From JAIBJP01 sp035639875 (lineage in GTDB: Bacteria; Actinomycetota; Thermoleophilia; Gaiellales; Gaiellaceae), in the NCBI GenBank assembly GCA_035639875.1, contig DASQXE010000161.1:1-36468 (forward strand): DNA of 36,468 nucleotides, written 5' to 3'. A model generated the notes under the pieces. The model was given only the letters and a program-made list of their open reading frames with translations. It had not been told where the DNA came from and ran no database searches. Position 1 is the stretch's first letter. Every line of letters starts with the position of its first letter. Shown piece after piece: positions 7,279 through 14,022 of the stretch. Position numbers and translations under genes: made by a program.

Positions 7279-9189
7279 ACGAGCAGTAGCGCCGAGCCCG
7301 ACGGGCGGCCGGCGCCGTTCTCGGGACGGACGGCATGGGCGCGGAATCTCGAGACCCCGCTGCGCGATTTCCTGCGGACCGAAACGGGCGGGGCCGCGGT
7401 GTTGCTCGCGGCCGCGGCCGCAGCCCTGGTCTGGGTAAATGTGCACGCCTCCTCGTACGATTCGCTCTGGGACACGAGGCTCTCGATCGACGTTGGTGGA
7501 GAGGGCGTCGCGCTCGACCTGCGCCACTGGGTCAACAGCGGGCTCATGACGTTCTTCTTCTTCGTCATCGGGCTCGAGGCGCGGCGCGAGTTCGACCTGG
7601 GTGAGCTGCGAGAGCGCCGGCGGGCGAGCCTCCCGCTGTTCGCGGCGCTCGGCGGCATGGGCCTCGCGATCGCGATCTTTCTCGTTGTCAACGCCGGGCG
7701 CTCGTCGGCACACGGGTGGGCGATTGCGATGTCGACCGATACGGCCTTCGCGCTCGGGCTGCTCGCGCTGGTCGGGCCGCGGTTTCCCGAACGACTGCGG
7801 GCGTTCATGCTCACCGTCGTCGTCATCGACGACCTCGTTGCGCTGGTCGTCATTGCGACCGTCTATACGGACGCGCTCCGCATCGTGCCGCTGCTCGCGG
7901 CCGTCGGGACATTCGTCGTCGCCGTCGCCGTGGCTCGGCGCTTTCCCGTGAAGCCCGGAATTATCTGTCTCGCTCTCGGGCTGACGGCGTGGGTCGCTCT
8001 GCTCAAATCCGGGGTCGAACCGGTCGTGATCGGGCTTGCGATGGGGCTCCTCGTCTATGCCTTCCCGGCTGCGCGGTCGAACCTCGAACGCGCCACCGAG
8101 CGTTTTCGCGAGTTTCGGGAGCAGCCGACCGCCGAGCTTGAGCGGATCGCGCGCTTGGAGCTTCGGTCGGCGACGTCGACCAACGAGCGCCTGCAGCGCC
8201 TCTTTCACCCGTGGACGAGCTATCTGATCGTGCCGCTGTTCGCGCTCGCCAACGCGGGCATTCCGGTCAACGGGTCCTTCCTCGCCCAGGCATTCAGGTC
8301 TCCCATCACGCTCGGGATCCTCTTCGGCTACGTGGTGGGGAAGCCCGCTGGGATCCTCGGCGGGTCGTGGCTCATCACGCGGTCGAGCCGCGGACGCCTG
8401 CAGCCGCCGGTGGGATGGGCTGCAGTTGCCGGCGGCGGGACGATCGCCGGGATCGGCTTCACGGTTGCGCTGCTGATCGCGACGCTCGCGTTCGGCGGGC
8501 GACAGCTCGATGAGGCGAAGGTCGGCATCCTCAGCGCGGCCATCGTCGCCGCGCTCCTGACCTGGCTCGTCTTCCGCGCGACGGCGCTCCTGCCGCGACG
8601 CGCGCGAGCGCGCGCCTTGCTGGGGACGGCGGAGCCGCTCGTCGACCTCGCAGTGCAGGTCGATCCCGAGCGCGACCACGTCCGCGGGCCGCTCACCGCG
8701 CCGGTCACCGTGGTCGAATACGGCGATTTCGAATGTCCCTACTGCGGGCGCGCGGAGCGCATCATCCGGGAGCTCCTGAGCGACTTCGCGGACGTTCGCT
8801 ACGTGTGGCGCCATCTGCCCTTGACTGACGTGCACCCGCATGCGCAGCTGGCCGCAGAGGCGGCCGAGGCGGCATCCGATCAGGGCGCGTTTTGGGAGAT
8901 GCACGACCTCTTGCTCCAGCACCAAGACGCCTTGCGCCCGGGCGACATCGTCGGGTACGCCGAGCAGTTGGGACTCGAAATGGAGTGGTTCACGGACGCC
9001 CTAACCGCGCACGCCGGCGCCGGGCGAGTCGCCGAGGATGTCGACAGCGCGGATATGAGCGAAGTCTCGGGAACGCCGACCTTTTTCATCAACGGCCGGC
9101 GCCACTACGGCGCCTATGACATCGGCACCCTGTCGGCCGCCGTGCGGGCGGCGGGCGCGAGGGCGGTGCTGGTGGCCGATCCGGCATAG
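7279..9189 (+). CDS. nhaA: Na+/H+ antiporter NhaA with C-terminal DsbA-like domain
   Basis: This is an electrogenic Na+/H+ antiporter fused to a thioredoxin-fold domain. The NhaA part (about 420 residues) has AMSTDTAFALG, the twin aspartates in VVIDDLVALVV, and the conserved Lys in GKPAGILGG. After a linker (ARALLGTAEPLVDL) comes a DsbA-like domain with the CPYC active site in YGDFECPYCGRAE and the cis-Pro loop SGTPTFFI. The conserved NhaA start region (TPLRDFLRTETGGA) lies upstream of the first ordinary start, GTG 7399, with no ATG, GTG or TTG after the TGA at 7240. ACG at 7279 sits where Met is expected, 4 nt behind GGGGGA. It is either a non-canonical start or a changed ATG, giving 636 rather than 596 residues. 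The fusion is known in actinobacteria. Confidence 0.9.
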   Translation, partial: TSSSAEPDGRPAPFSGRTAWARNLETPLRDFLRTETGGAAVLLAAAAAALVWVNVHASSYDSLWDTRLSIDVGGEGVALDLRHWVNSGLMTFFFFVIGLEARREFDLGELRERRRASLPLFAALGGMGLAIAIFLVVNAGRSSAHGWAIAMSTDTAFALGLLALVGPRFPERLRAFMLTVVVIDDLVALVVIATVYTDALRIVPLLAAVGTFVVAVAVARRFPVKPGIICLALGLTAWVALLKSGVEPVVIGLAMGLLVYAFPAARSNLERATERFREFREQPTAELERIARLELRSATSTNERLQRLFHPWTSYLIVPLFALANAGIPVNGSFLAQAFRSPITLGILFGYVVGKPAGILGGSWLITRSSRGRLQPPVGWAAVAGGGTIAGIGFTVALLIATLAFGGRQLDEAKVGILSAAIVAALLTWLVFRATALLPRRARARALLGTAEPLVDLAVQVDPERDHVRGPLTAPVTVVEYGDFECPYCGRAERIIRELLSDFADVRYVWRHLPLTDVHPHAQLAAEAAEAASDQGAFWEMHDLLLQHQDALRPGDIVGYAEQLGLEMEWFTDALTAHAGAGRVAEDVDSADMSEVSGTPTFFINGRRHYGAYDIGTLSAAVRAAGARAVLVADPA

Positions 9190-9220
9190 GCGCCGGCCGG
9201 GTGAGCCGCCGCATGGGTAA

Positions 9221-9250
9221 GCAAAAGGCCTGCTCACGCAGGCCTTTTGC
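9221..9250. terminator. bidirectional Rho-independent terminator
   Basis: This is a perfect 13-bp inverted repeat, GCAAAAGGCCTGC / GCAGGCCTTTTGC, with the 4-nt loop TCAC. The T-rich lower 3' arm serves both strands. It lies exactly between the convergent ends of nhaA (9189) and the sigma-factor partner gene (9269). Confidence 0.9.
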
Positions 9251-9268
9251 CGTCAGATGCAGCCTCGC

Positions 9269-9946
9269 CTATCCGGGCGCGTTCGCCTTGCAGCTCTGGC
9301 TGATCCCGGTTGGGTCGCCGCCCGCGGCCTGCCTGTAGTTGTTCTTGACCCAGGCGAGGCCGCCGTCGTGCGCGAAGTAAACGACTGGGTGGTCGGGGAG
9401 CGGCGTGGGAGCCCAGTTCTCCGATGCCCACGCGGGAGCCTCCCGGATGTTGTTGGCGAGCAGCTTGTTCAGCTCGTTGTGCGCCTGCTGACCGGCCGCC
9501 GCGTCGCCGCGCTTGATCGCGTCGACCCAGTAGCACTCCCACGCGTTCTGCGCGACGAGCACTGCCTGGCCGCCCCCGGCGCCGCGATTTGTGACGCTGT
9601 TGGGCTCGCCCATGTTGTACTTGGGCCACTTGACGCCCGGCGGCAGGCTGAGCTCCTTCTGAGCCTCGAGATACTCCTGCTTCGTCACTGGCGGCGGCAC
9701 GACGTCGCCGCCGATCCACTGCGAGATGGCGAACGCCGTGGAGGCCAAGAGCGCGGCCACCAGAAGGGCGAATGCAGCGACGACGACTCGCCGACGGCGC
9801 TCGACCCGCGGCCGCGTCCGCTCCGTGAGTCTCGAGTCGGCCGCCTCAGCGGTGATGCGCGCGAACAATTCGTTGTCCTCTCCGGCCGGCGCCTGAGGAA
9901 CGGGGTTCGCCCGACGCAATCGGACCATGATCGATTCGGTGCTCAT
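9269..9946 (-). CDS. membrane protein, probable ECF sigma-factor partner
   Basis: The product has 225 residues: a charged cytosolic N-terminus (1-50), one membrane helix (about 53-72, VVVAAFALLVAALLASTAFA) and an extracytoplasmic domain rich in Trp, Tyr and Pro with two Cys that could pair. The gene overlaps the upstream sigma-factor gene by 4 nt (ATGA) and starts at ATG 9946 behind GGAGA, so the two are translationally coupled. That position and topology are typical of a regulator or sensor of the sigma factor. No zinc-binding anti-sigma (HxxxCxxC) motif is visible, so an anti-sigma role is inferred from context only. Confidence 0.7.
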   Translation of the reverse strand: MSTESIMVRLRRANPVPQAPAGEDNELFARITAEAADSRLTERTRPRVERRRRVVVAAFALLVAALLASTAFAISQWIGGDVVPPPVTKQEYLEAQKELSLPPGVKWPKYNMGEPNSVTNRGAGGGQAVLVAQNAWECYWVDAIKRGDAAAGQQAHNELNKLLANNIREAPAWASENWAPTPLPDHPVVYFAHDGGLAWVKNNYRQAAGGDPTGISQSCKANAPG

Positions 9947-10479
9947 GTCGTCTCCATGTCGAGATGGGCGTTGGGGTCGCATCGCCGGCCGGTCGATGCG
10001 TCTTCCAGCTTCGTCCGCAGCCGCCTCCGCGCCCGCAGGAGGCGAACGCGGAATGCGGCCGGGTTGATGCCGAGAGAGCGTGCCGCCTGGGTCGGCGTGA
10101 GGTCCTCCCACGCGACGAGGAGGAGCGCCTCGCGGTCGAGCCGCGAGAGCGATAGGAGGGCGGCGCCGAGTATCGGGTCGAGCTCCACGACTTCCGGTGC
10201 GGGCGCAAAGTCCTCGGTCATCTCACTCGCCGAGAACGATGCGCGTCGCAAATCCGCGAGGACGAGGTTTCGAGCCGTCGCGTAGAGCCAGGGCCGAGGG
10301 TCGTCGTGGGGGACGTCCGCCAGCCGTCTCCAGGCGATCGTCATCACCTCGGCGGCGACGGCGTCCGCGTCTCTGCTTCCTCGCCGCCGCGCGTAAGCGG
10401 CGACGGCGCCGAGGTGAGAGAACACGGCGCGGAACCGTGCCTCGGCGGCGTGGCGATCGTGAGTTTCGGTCATACCCAT
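9943..10479 (-). CDS. ECF-type RNA polymerase sigma factor
   Basis: This 178-residue sigma-70 family factor has region 2 at about 15-80 (DADAVAAEVMTIAWRRL and RPWLYATARNLVLADLRR). Region 4 is at about 108-160, with helix-turn-helix LTPTQAARSLGINPAAFRVR. No regions 1 or 3 are present, which defines the extracytoplasmic-function group. The start is ATG 10479 or ATG 10473. It is the first gene of a two-gene unit with the membrane protein at 9269-9946. Its target promoter is not evident; the unit may be autoregulated, as is usual for ECF pairs. Confidence 0.9.
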   Translation of the reverse strand: MGMTETHDRHAAEARFRAVFSHLGAVAAYARRRGSRDADAVAAEVMTIAWRRLADVPHDDPRPWLYATARNLVLADLRRASFSASEMTEDFAPAPEVVELDPILGAALLSLSRLDREALLLVAWEDLTPTQAARSLGINPAAFRVRLLRARRRLRTKLEDASTGRRCDPNAHLDMETT

Positions 10480-10574
10480 GAATGTCGGCGCGGGAGGATT
10501 GCGTTACTGGGTGTCACGTCCCCCTTTTGGGTGACGCGAGTGCCCCCTCGAGCGCCGAGTTTCAATGAAGGACG

Positions 10575-10784
10575 ATGTTGAGAGTCCTCATCTACGTTAC
10601 GTTGCTGGCGGTTCTCTTCGGCGGCGCAGTCCTGTCCGCCGGGAACGCAATCGGCGCCTGGGAGCCGATGCCGCCGTCTCCGCGCGCTCCGACCACTTCC
10701 ACGCAGGTGGAGAAGCCGCACAAGAAGCACAAGGTGCCTGCAAAGGCGCATAGGCAACACCGGGCCAAGAAGCACGGCGGCTAA
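10575..10784 (+). CDS. small membrane-anchored or secreted basic protein
   Basis: The product has 69 residues: one N-terminal hydrophobic helix (4-27, VLIYVTLLAVLFGGAVLSAG), a Pro-rich middle and a very basic tail with repeated Lys-His (EKPHKKHKVPAKAHRQH). It has no Cys. It could be an anchored peptide whose tail binds nucleic acid, phosphate or metal; no family is recognised. It starts at ATG 10575, 95 bp from the divergent sigma-factor gene, and may share that regulatory region. Confidence 0.6.
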   Translation: MLRVLIYVTLLAVLFGGAVLSAGNAIGAWEPMPPSPRAPTTSTQVEKPHKKHKVPAKAHRQHRAKKHGG

Positions 10785-10834
10785 ACGCGCCCGCGCCAGT
10801 TTCGCGTCGCAATCGGAGGGAAAAATGCTGGATT

Positions 10835-11005
10835 GTGCGCATCAACTCGCTCCTCGGCCTCGTCTATTTGATCGTCGGGATCGTGGTCGCGGCGACGCAC
10901 GACTACTTCAAGAACGCCGACACGCTCAAACGCATCGTGTCGGCGATTCTCGCCGTCGTGCTGTGGCCGCTGGTCCTGCTGGGCGTCAACCTGCACATTC
11001 ACTGA
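10835..11005 (+). CDS. 56-residue two-helix membrane protein
   Basis: The frame encodes VRINSLLGLVYLIVGIVVAA, a short polar loop with THDYFKNADTLKRIV, a second membrane helix (AILAVVLWPLVLLGV) and NLHIH at the end. I recall similar short proteins as conserved, uncharacterised genes in Thermoleophilia. The start is taken as GTG 10835. A good GGAGGG (10815-10820) sits 14 nt upstream, and in another frame it points to the ATG at 10825, so the exact start is uncertain. Confidence 0.6.
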   Translation: MRINSLLGLVYLIVGIVVAATHDYFKNADTLKRIVSAILAVVLWPLVLLGVNLHIH

Positions 11006-11036
11006 GCGGCAGGCGACCGCTGGTATCTTCGTTGCG

Positions 11037-11267
11037 GTGACCTCCCCGCTGGAGAGCATGCTGCGCCGGGCCTTTCCGGACGCGCGGGAGCTGGCCGTCC
11101 GCGATCGCACCGGCGGGGGCGATCACTTCCACGTGACCGTGGTCAGCCCGCGGTTCAACGGGCTTTCGCTGGTCGAGCAGCACCGGCTGGTCTACGACGC
11201 GCTCGCCGAACCGCTGGGCGACGGCACGATCCACGAGCTGCGAATCACGACCCGAGGAGACCGATGA
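11037..11267 (+). CDS. BolA/IbaG family protein
   Basis: This small cytosolic BolA-family protein has 76 residues and, in known systems, partners with monothiol glutaredoxins in iron-sulfur trafficking. The family pattern is clear: an N-terminal helix (LESMLRRAFPDARELAV), then DHFHVTVVSPRFNGLSLVEQ with the potential metal-binding His, then HRLVYDAL and a final helix or strand. It starts at GTG 11037. Its stop overlaps the ATG of the glutaredoxin gene (ATGA), so the two proteins are probably made together and act as a complex. Confidence 0.85.
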   Translation: MTSPLESMLRRAFPDARELAVRDRTGGGDHFHVTVVSPRFNGLSLVEQHRLVYDALAEPLGDGTIHELRITTRGDR

Positions 11268-11656
11268 GCGAGCTGAGAGACCGAATCCAAGAGACGATCG
11301 AGCGTGAGCCCGTCGTTGCCTTCATCAAGGGGACGCACGAGCAGGTCTATTGCGGAAACTCGGATCGCGCCTTGCAGGCGCTTCGGTCCGTCGGCGCATC
11401 GTTCGCCGCGGTAGACGTGCTCCCGGACCCGCAGATCCGCCAGGAGCTCTCCGCCCTCTCGAACTGGCCAACGATTCCCCAGGTATTCGTCGCCGGGGAG
11501 CTGATCGGAGGGGCCGACATCGTCCAGGAGCTGGCGGCCTCCGGCGAGCTCCAAGCAAAGCTGGACGAGAAGCTCGGCGTCGAGTGGCGGAACGGGGGCG
11601 AGGAGCGCACGATCGCGCTCGTCGACCGCGAGAACCCATTCAGGCTCGTCCGCTAG
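11264..11656 (+). CDS. monothiol glutaredoxin, CGNS active-site variant
   Basis: This Grx4/GrxD-family protein has 130 residues. It keeps the family body: VVAFIKGTHEQ before the active site, NWPTIPQVFV with the cis-Pro, and GELIGGADIVQEL. The active site is C30-G-N-S instead of CGFS, and the glutathione-binding GGCD is GGAD. Family members bind a [2Fe-2S] cluster between the active-site Cys, glutathione and a BolA His. The coupled BolA gene supports that role. An unusual C-terminal tail (about 107-130, VEWRNGGEERTIAL) extends beyond the usual end. Confidence 0.85.
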   Translation: MSELRDRIQETIEREPVVAFIKGTHEQVYCGNSDRALQALRSVGASFAAVDVLPDPQIRQELSALSNWPTIPQVFVAGELIGGADIVQELAASGELQAKLDEKLGVEWRNGGEERTIALVDRENPFRLVR

Positions 11657-11703
11657 CCCTTGGGACGCCGAACGAAAGAAGCGTCCTCGCCTTCGGCGGC
11701 GAG

Positions 11704-11856
11704 CTACGGCGCCGCGGTGAGGCCGTGACGCCGCATCACCGCTGAGATCATTGCGACATCAGGAGGGCCTCCGGCCGCGTCCGCGATGATTGCCGCCATC
11801 TCGCGGAAGTAGTCGGGACCGAGGATGCCGGGGGTGACGATGCGACGGATGCTCAC
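11704..11856 (-). pseudogene. C-terminal remnant of a cupin-type gene
   Basis: On the minus strand, from about 11856 to a TAG at 11704, the frame reads RIVTPGILGPDYFREMAAII, then PPDVAMISAVMRRHGLTAAP. This wording matches the C-terminal tail of cupin-domain proteins, where a GxxxFFRE helix is followed by a PPDxxxxxxxxRxHGL end. Upstream of 11856 the frame no longer looks coding and the beta-barrel is missing. The start of the marR gene on the plus strand lies inside this remnant, suggesting a rearrangement joined the two. A short expressed peptide from GTG 11856 cannot be excluded. Confidence 0.4.
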
Positions 11857-12208
11857 GCGGCTGCACGAGCAGGGATTCGAGGACCTGGACGCGTCCCACC
11901 TGAGCGTCTTGCTCTACCCCGGGCCCCAAGGAGCACGACCCTCCGAGCTCGCCGCCAGGCGAGGCATGAGCAAGCAAGCCGTGAACTACCTCCTCGGACA
12001 GCTCGAACGTCTCGGCTACGTCGAGCGCCGAGCGGATCCCGACGACCGACGCTCCAAGCGCGTCGCCCTCACCCGCCGGGGCGAATTGGCCGGACTCACG
12101 ATGCGAGACGCCGTGCGCGAGATCGAGCGGGACTGGGAAAGGCAGCTCGGACGGGAGCGCTTCGCCCAGCTCCGCGGCCTCCTGCTGGAGCTCAACCAGC
12201 CGGGGTAG
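11825..12208 (+). CDS. MarR-family transcriptional regulator
   Basis: This 127-residue winged-helix DNA-binding protein carries the recognition region RPSELAARRGMSKQAVNYLL followed by GQLERLGYVERR and the wing (DPDDRRSKRVALTRRG), then a C-terminal dimer helix. The frame is closed by a TAG at 11810. The starts available are ATG 11825, GTG 11834, ATG 11840 and ATG 11849. Compared with relatives it lacks about 15 N-terminal residues of the first dimer helix. That fits a junction with the cupin remnant overlapping its 5' end. The ligand and targets are unknown. Confidence 0.8.
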   Translation: MPGVTMRRMLTRLHEQGFEDLDASHLSVLLYPGPQGARPSELAARRGMSKQAVNYLLGQLERLGYVERRADPDDRRSKRVALTRRGELAGLTMRDAVREIERDWERQLGRERFAQLRGLLLELNQPG

Positions 12209-12233
12209 CTGCGCGGAGTTACGCAGTCTCGCG

Positions 12234-12473
12234 TTAGCGGCTCGACCAGACCACGGCGGCCAAGACGACCGAGAGGCCGGCGGTGACGATGCCGATGATC
12301 CAGGCGGCGACGTCCTGCGTCCCCATGATCGCGGCGACGCCCGTCCCGGCGCCGATGATGCCGCCGGTGGCGACGAGCCTGCTGAGGAACGACTGGAAAG
12401 TAACGAGGCGGCCGGGCCCGCTCGGCGCCTCAGTCGTCGCGTCTGCGTCAGGTTTGCGCCTGAACAGAGCCAC
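12234..12473 (-). CDS. small two-helix membrane protein
   Basis: The product has 79 residues: a charged N-terminus (ALFRRKPDADATTE), then two hydrophobic helices, about 33-49 (LVATGGIIGAGTGVAAI) and 56-76 (AAWIIGIVTAGLSVVLAAVVW), ending WSSR. It starts at GTG 12473. No family is recognised; the Gly-rich first helix suggests close helix packing or oligomers. It follows the endonuclease IV-like gene on the same strand by 22 bp. Confidence 0.65.
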   Translation of the reverse strand: MALFRRKPDADATTEAPSGPGRLVTFQSFLSRLVATGGIIGAGTGVAAIMGTQDVAAWIIGIVTAGLSVVLAAVVWSSR

Positions 12474-12495
12474 CGCGGGATCCTAACGGAACCCC

Positions 12496-13359
12496 TCACG
12501 CCACCTGCGAGCCGAGCAGGATCGCCTTGATGGCCTGGTGGCTCTCGTCGCCGGGCGATTCCGATATGACGGTCGCGGGGCGATCGAAGCGGGCCAGCGC
12601 GTCGCGCAGCGGCTCTGCGCGCAGGGTCCCCTCGCCATAGGGAAGGTGCTTGGTTTCGTTCCGGTTCGCGTACGCGATGTCGCTGAAATGAATATGGAAC
12701 GGCGCATCCGGCTCGAGCATTCCGTCCGCAATCTCGAGCACGCCTGTGAATGCGTCCTCGTCGAGAAACGCCCCGTCCGTCACCGCGTGGAGATGCGCGA
12801 AGTCGAGGACGGGGCGGACCCAATCGAAGCGGGCCGCGAGCGAGAACACGTCCTCTGGAGTGCCGAGCTCGCGGACCCGGCCCATGATCTCGAGCCCGAA
12901 CGCAACTGCGCGTCCTTTCGGCTCCAGGCGCTTGCGCAAGGCGGAAAGATCGTCCGCCACCGCGTCCAGGGCCGCTTCGCGTTCGCGCCCGAGCAAATAT
13001 CCCGGATGGACCACGAGGAGCTCGGCGCCACAGGCGACGGCGACCCCGGCGCTGTGGTCGATCATGCCGAACGCGCGCTTGCGCTTTTGCTCGTCTCCGA
13101 CCAGGTGACCGAGGATCGCCGCGATCGGCGAGTGCACCGAGAGCGCGATGCCGTTCCCGGACGCGAGCTCGCCGAACCGCCTAGCCCAGTTCCATTCGTC
13201 CTTCATCCAGAAACCGCCCTCGAAATCGACCTCGCAGGCGCTGTAGTCGCGCTCCAGAAGCAGCTCTACGGCCGCCTCCGGGCTCTCGCGGCTGGGCACG
13301 CGGGCGGGTCCGAAGCGGGTGGTCATGCCGTCCGACGCCAAGAGTACGGTCTTCGGCAT
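12496..13359 (-). CDS. endonuclease IV / sugar-phosphate isomerase-like TIM barrel
   Basis: The predicted cytosolic TIM-barrel protein has 287 residues and belongs to the AP-endonuclease-2/xylose-isomerase-like group. It holds likely metal ligands on successive strands: LSVHSP, LVVHPG, GLEIMG, LDFAHLHA, HIHFSD and VISESPG. The pattern of His, Glu and Asp is closest to Nfo (endonuclease IV), which cuts DNA at abasic sites using three zinc ions. KHLPYGEG near the end is also Nfo-like. Sugar isomerases share the fold, so substrate remains open. The start is ATG 13359, overlapping by 2 nt the ATG of a divergent gene; ATG 13380 is an alternative. Confidence 0.7.
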   Translation of the reverse strand: MPKTVLLASDGMTTRFGPARVPSRESPEAAVELLLERDYSACEVDFEGGFWMKDEWNWARRFGELASGNGIALSVHSPIAAILGHLVGDEQKRKRAFGMIDHSAGVAVACGAELLVVHPGYLLGREREAALDAVADDLSALRKRLEPKGRAVAFGLEIMGRVRELGTPEDVFSLAARFDWVRPVLDFAHLHAVTDGAFLDEDAFTGVLEIADGMLEPDAPFHIHFSDIAYANRNETKHLPYGEGTLRAEPLRDALARFDRPATVISESPGDESHQAIKAILLGSQVA

Positions 13360-13600
13360 GGCGAAGCGACCGACGCGCATCGAGCTCCTCGAGCTGGATA
13401 TCGACCTTCGGCTGGCGGATCTCTGGAGCGAGGCCTGCGGGGTGAGCGAGTGGAACCTCGAGGTTGTCGCGGCCTTCCTGCGAGCGGCGTACGGGAAGGG
13501 CTATTGCGATGCCCTCACGGAGGACGAGGCCGGCTCCCTCTGCCGGGATCACGGCTACCGCATTCCGGCGCGCAAGCCCGCACCGCTTCCCGAAGCGTAG
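13358..13600 (+). CDS. 80-residue conserved hypothetical protein
   Basis: This soluble acidic protein of unknown role reads RIELLELDIDLRLADLWSE, then WNLEVVAAFLRAAYGKGYCD, then ALTEDEAGSLCRDHGYRIP. It contains two Cys and no membrane segment. It starts at ATG 13358, the same few bases that hold the start of the divergent endonuclease-like gene, so the two genes share a start region and must use promoters inside each other's 5' coding sequence or be leaderless. Codon use is normal. Confidence 0.65.
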   Translation: MAKRPTRIELLELDIDLRLADLWSEACGVSEWNLEVVAAFLRAAYGKGYCDALTEDEAGSLCRDHGYRIPARKPAPLPEA

Positions 13601-13626
13601 GCTTTCAGCCCCGATAAACTCGGGCT

Positions 13627-14022
13627 GTGCCTCGGAGGCGCAGTCCGGCGCGTCTCGTCATCGCGCTCTCGGTGGCGGCGGCCCTCGCCGTCTTCCTCCT
13701 CTATACGAGCCTTGCGGGAGGCTCAACCCCGTCGCTTCGTCCCAGCCAGCTCGCACAGCACCGCGGCACCGTGACGCTCGCCGGGCTCGTTCTCGCGCCC
13801 GTGCGCGGAGACGCCCATGCCGCCGGCCTTCGCTTCCGGCTGCGCGACATCGCCGGCACGGCGACCGTTCCGGTGGTCTACAAGGGCTCGGTCCCCGACC
13901 TCTTTCGGCCCGGCCGGGACGTCTCCATCCGCGGCACGATGCGCAACGGCATCTTCGTCGGCGAGCCTGATTCGCTCGTGACGAAGTGTCCGTCGAAGTA
14001 CGCGCCGAAGAAGTCCATCTGA
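13627..14022 (+). CDS. ccmE: cytochrome c maturation protein CcmE, Cys-type (CxxxY)
   Basis: This membrane-anchored heme chaperone of the System I cytochrome c maturation pathway has 131 residues. It has one N-terminal helix (9-28) followed by the small OB-fold barrel (VTLAGLVLAPV, FRLRDIAGT, VPVVYKGSVPDLF, IRGTMRNGIFVG). The heme-binding motif is C121-PSK-Y125 (VTKCPSKYAP) in place of the usual HxxxY. Cys-type CcmE is known in some Gram-positives, archaea and Desulfovibrio. It starts at GTG 13627, and its stop overlaps the ccmF start (TGATG). It has no other Cys. Confidence 0.92.
   Translation: MPRRRSPARLVIALSVAAALAVFLLYTSLAGGSTPSLRPSQLAQHRGTVTLAGLVLAPVRGDAHAAGLRFRLRDIAGTATVPVVYKGSVPDLFRPGRDVSIRGTMRNGIFVGEPDSLVTKCPSKYAPKKSI

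Noticed and set aside
7204..8925. Long open frame of 573 codons on the minus strand
   Set aside because: It is antisense to nhaA and has the charged, low-complexity composition of a GC-rich shadow frame.
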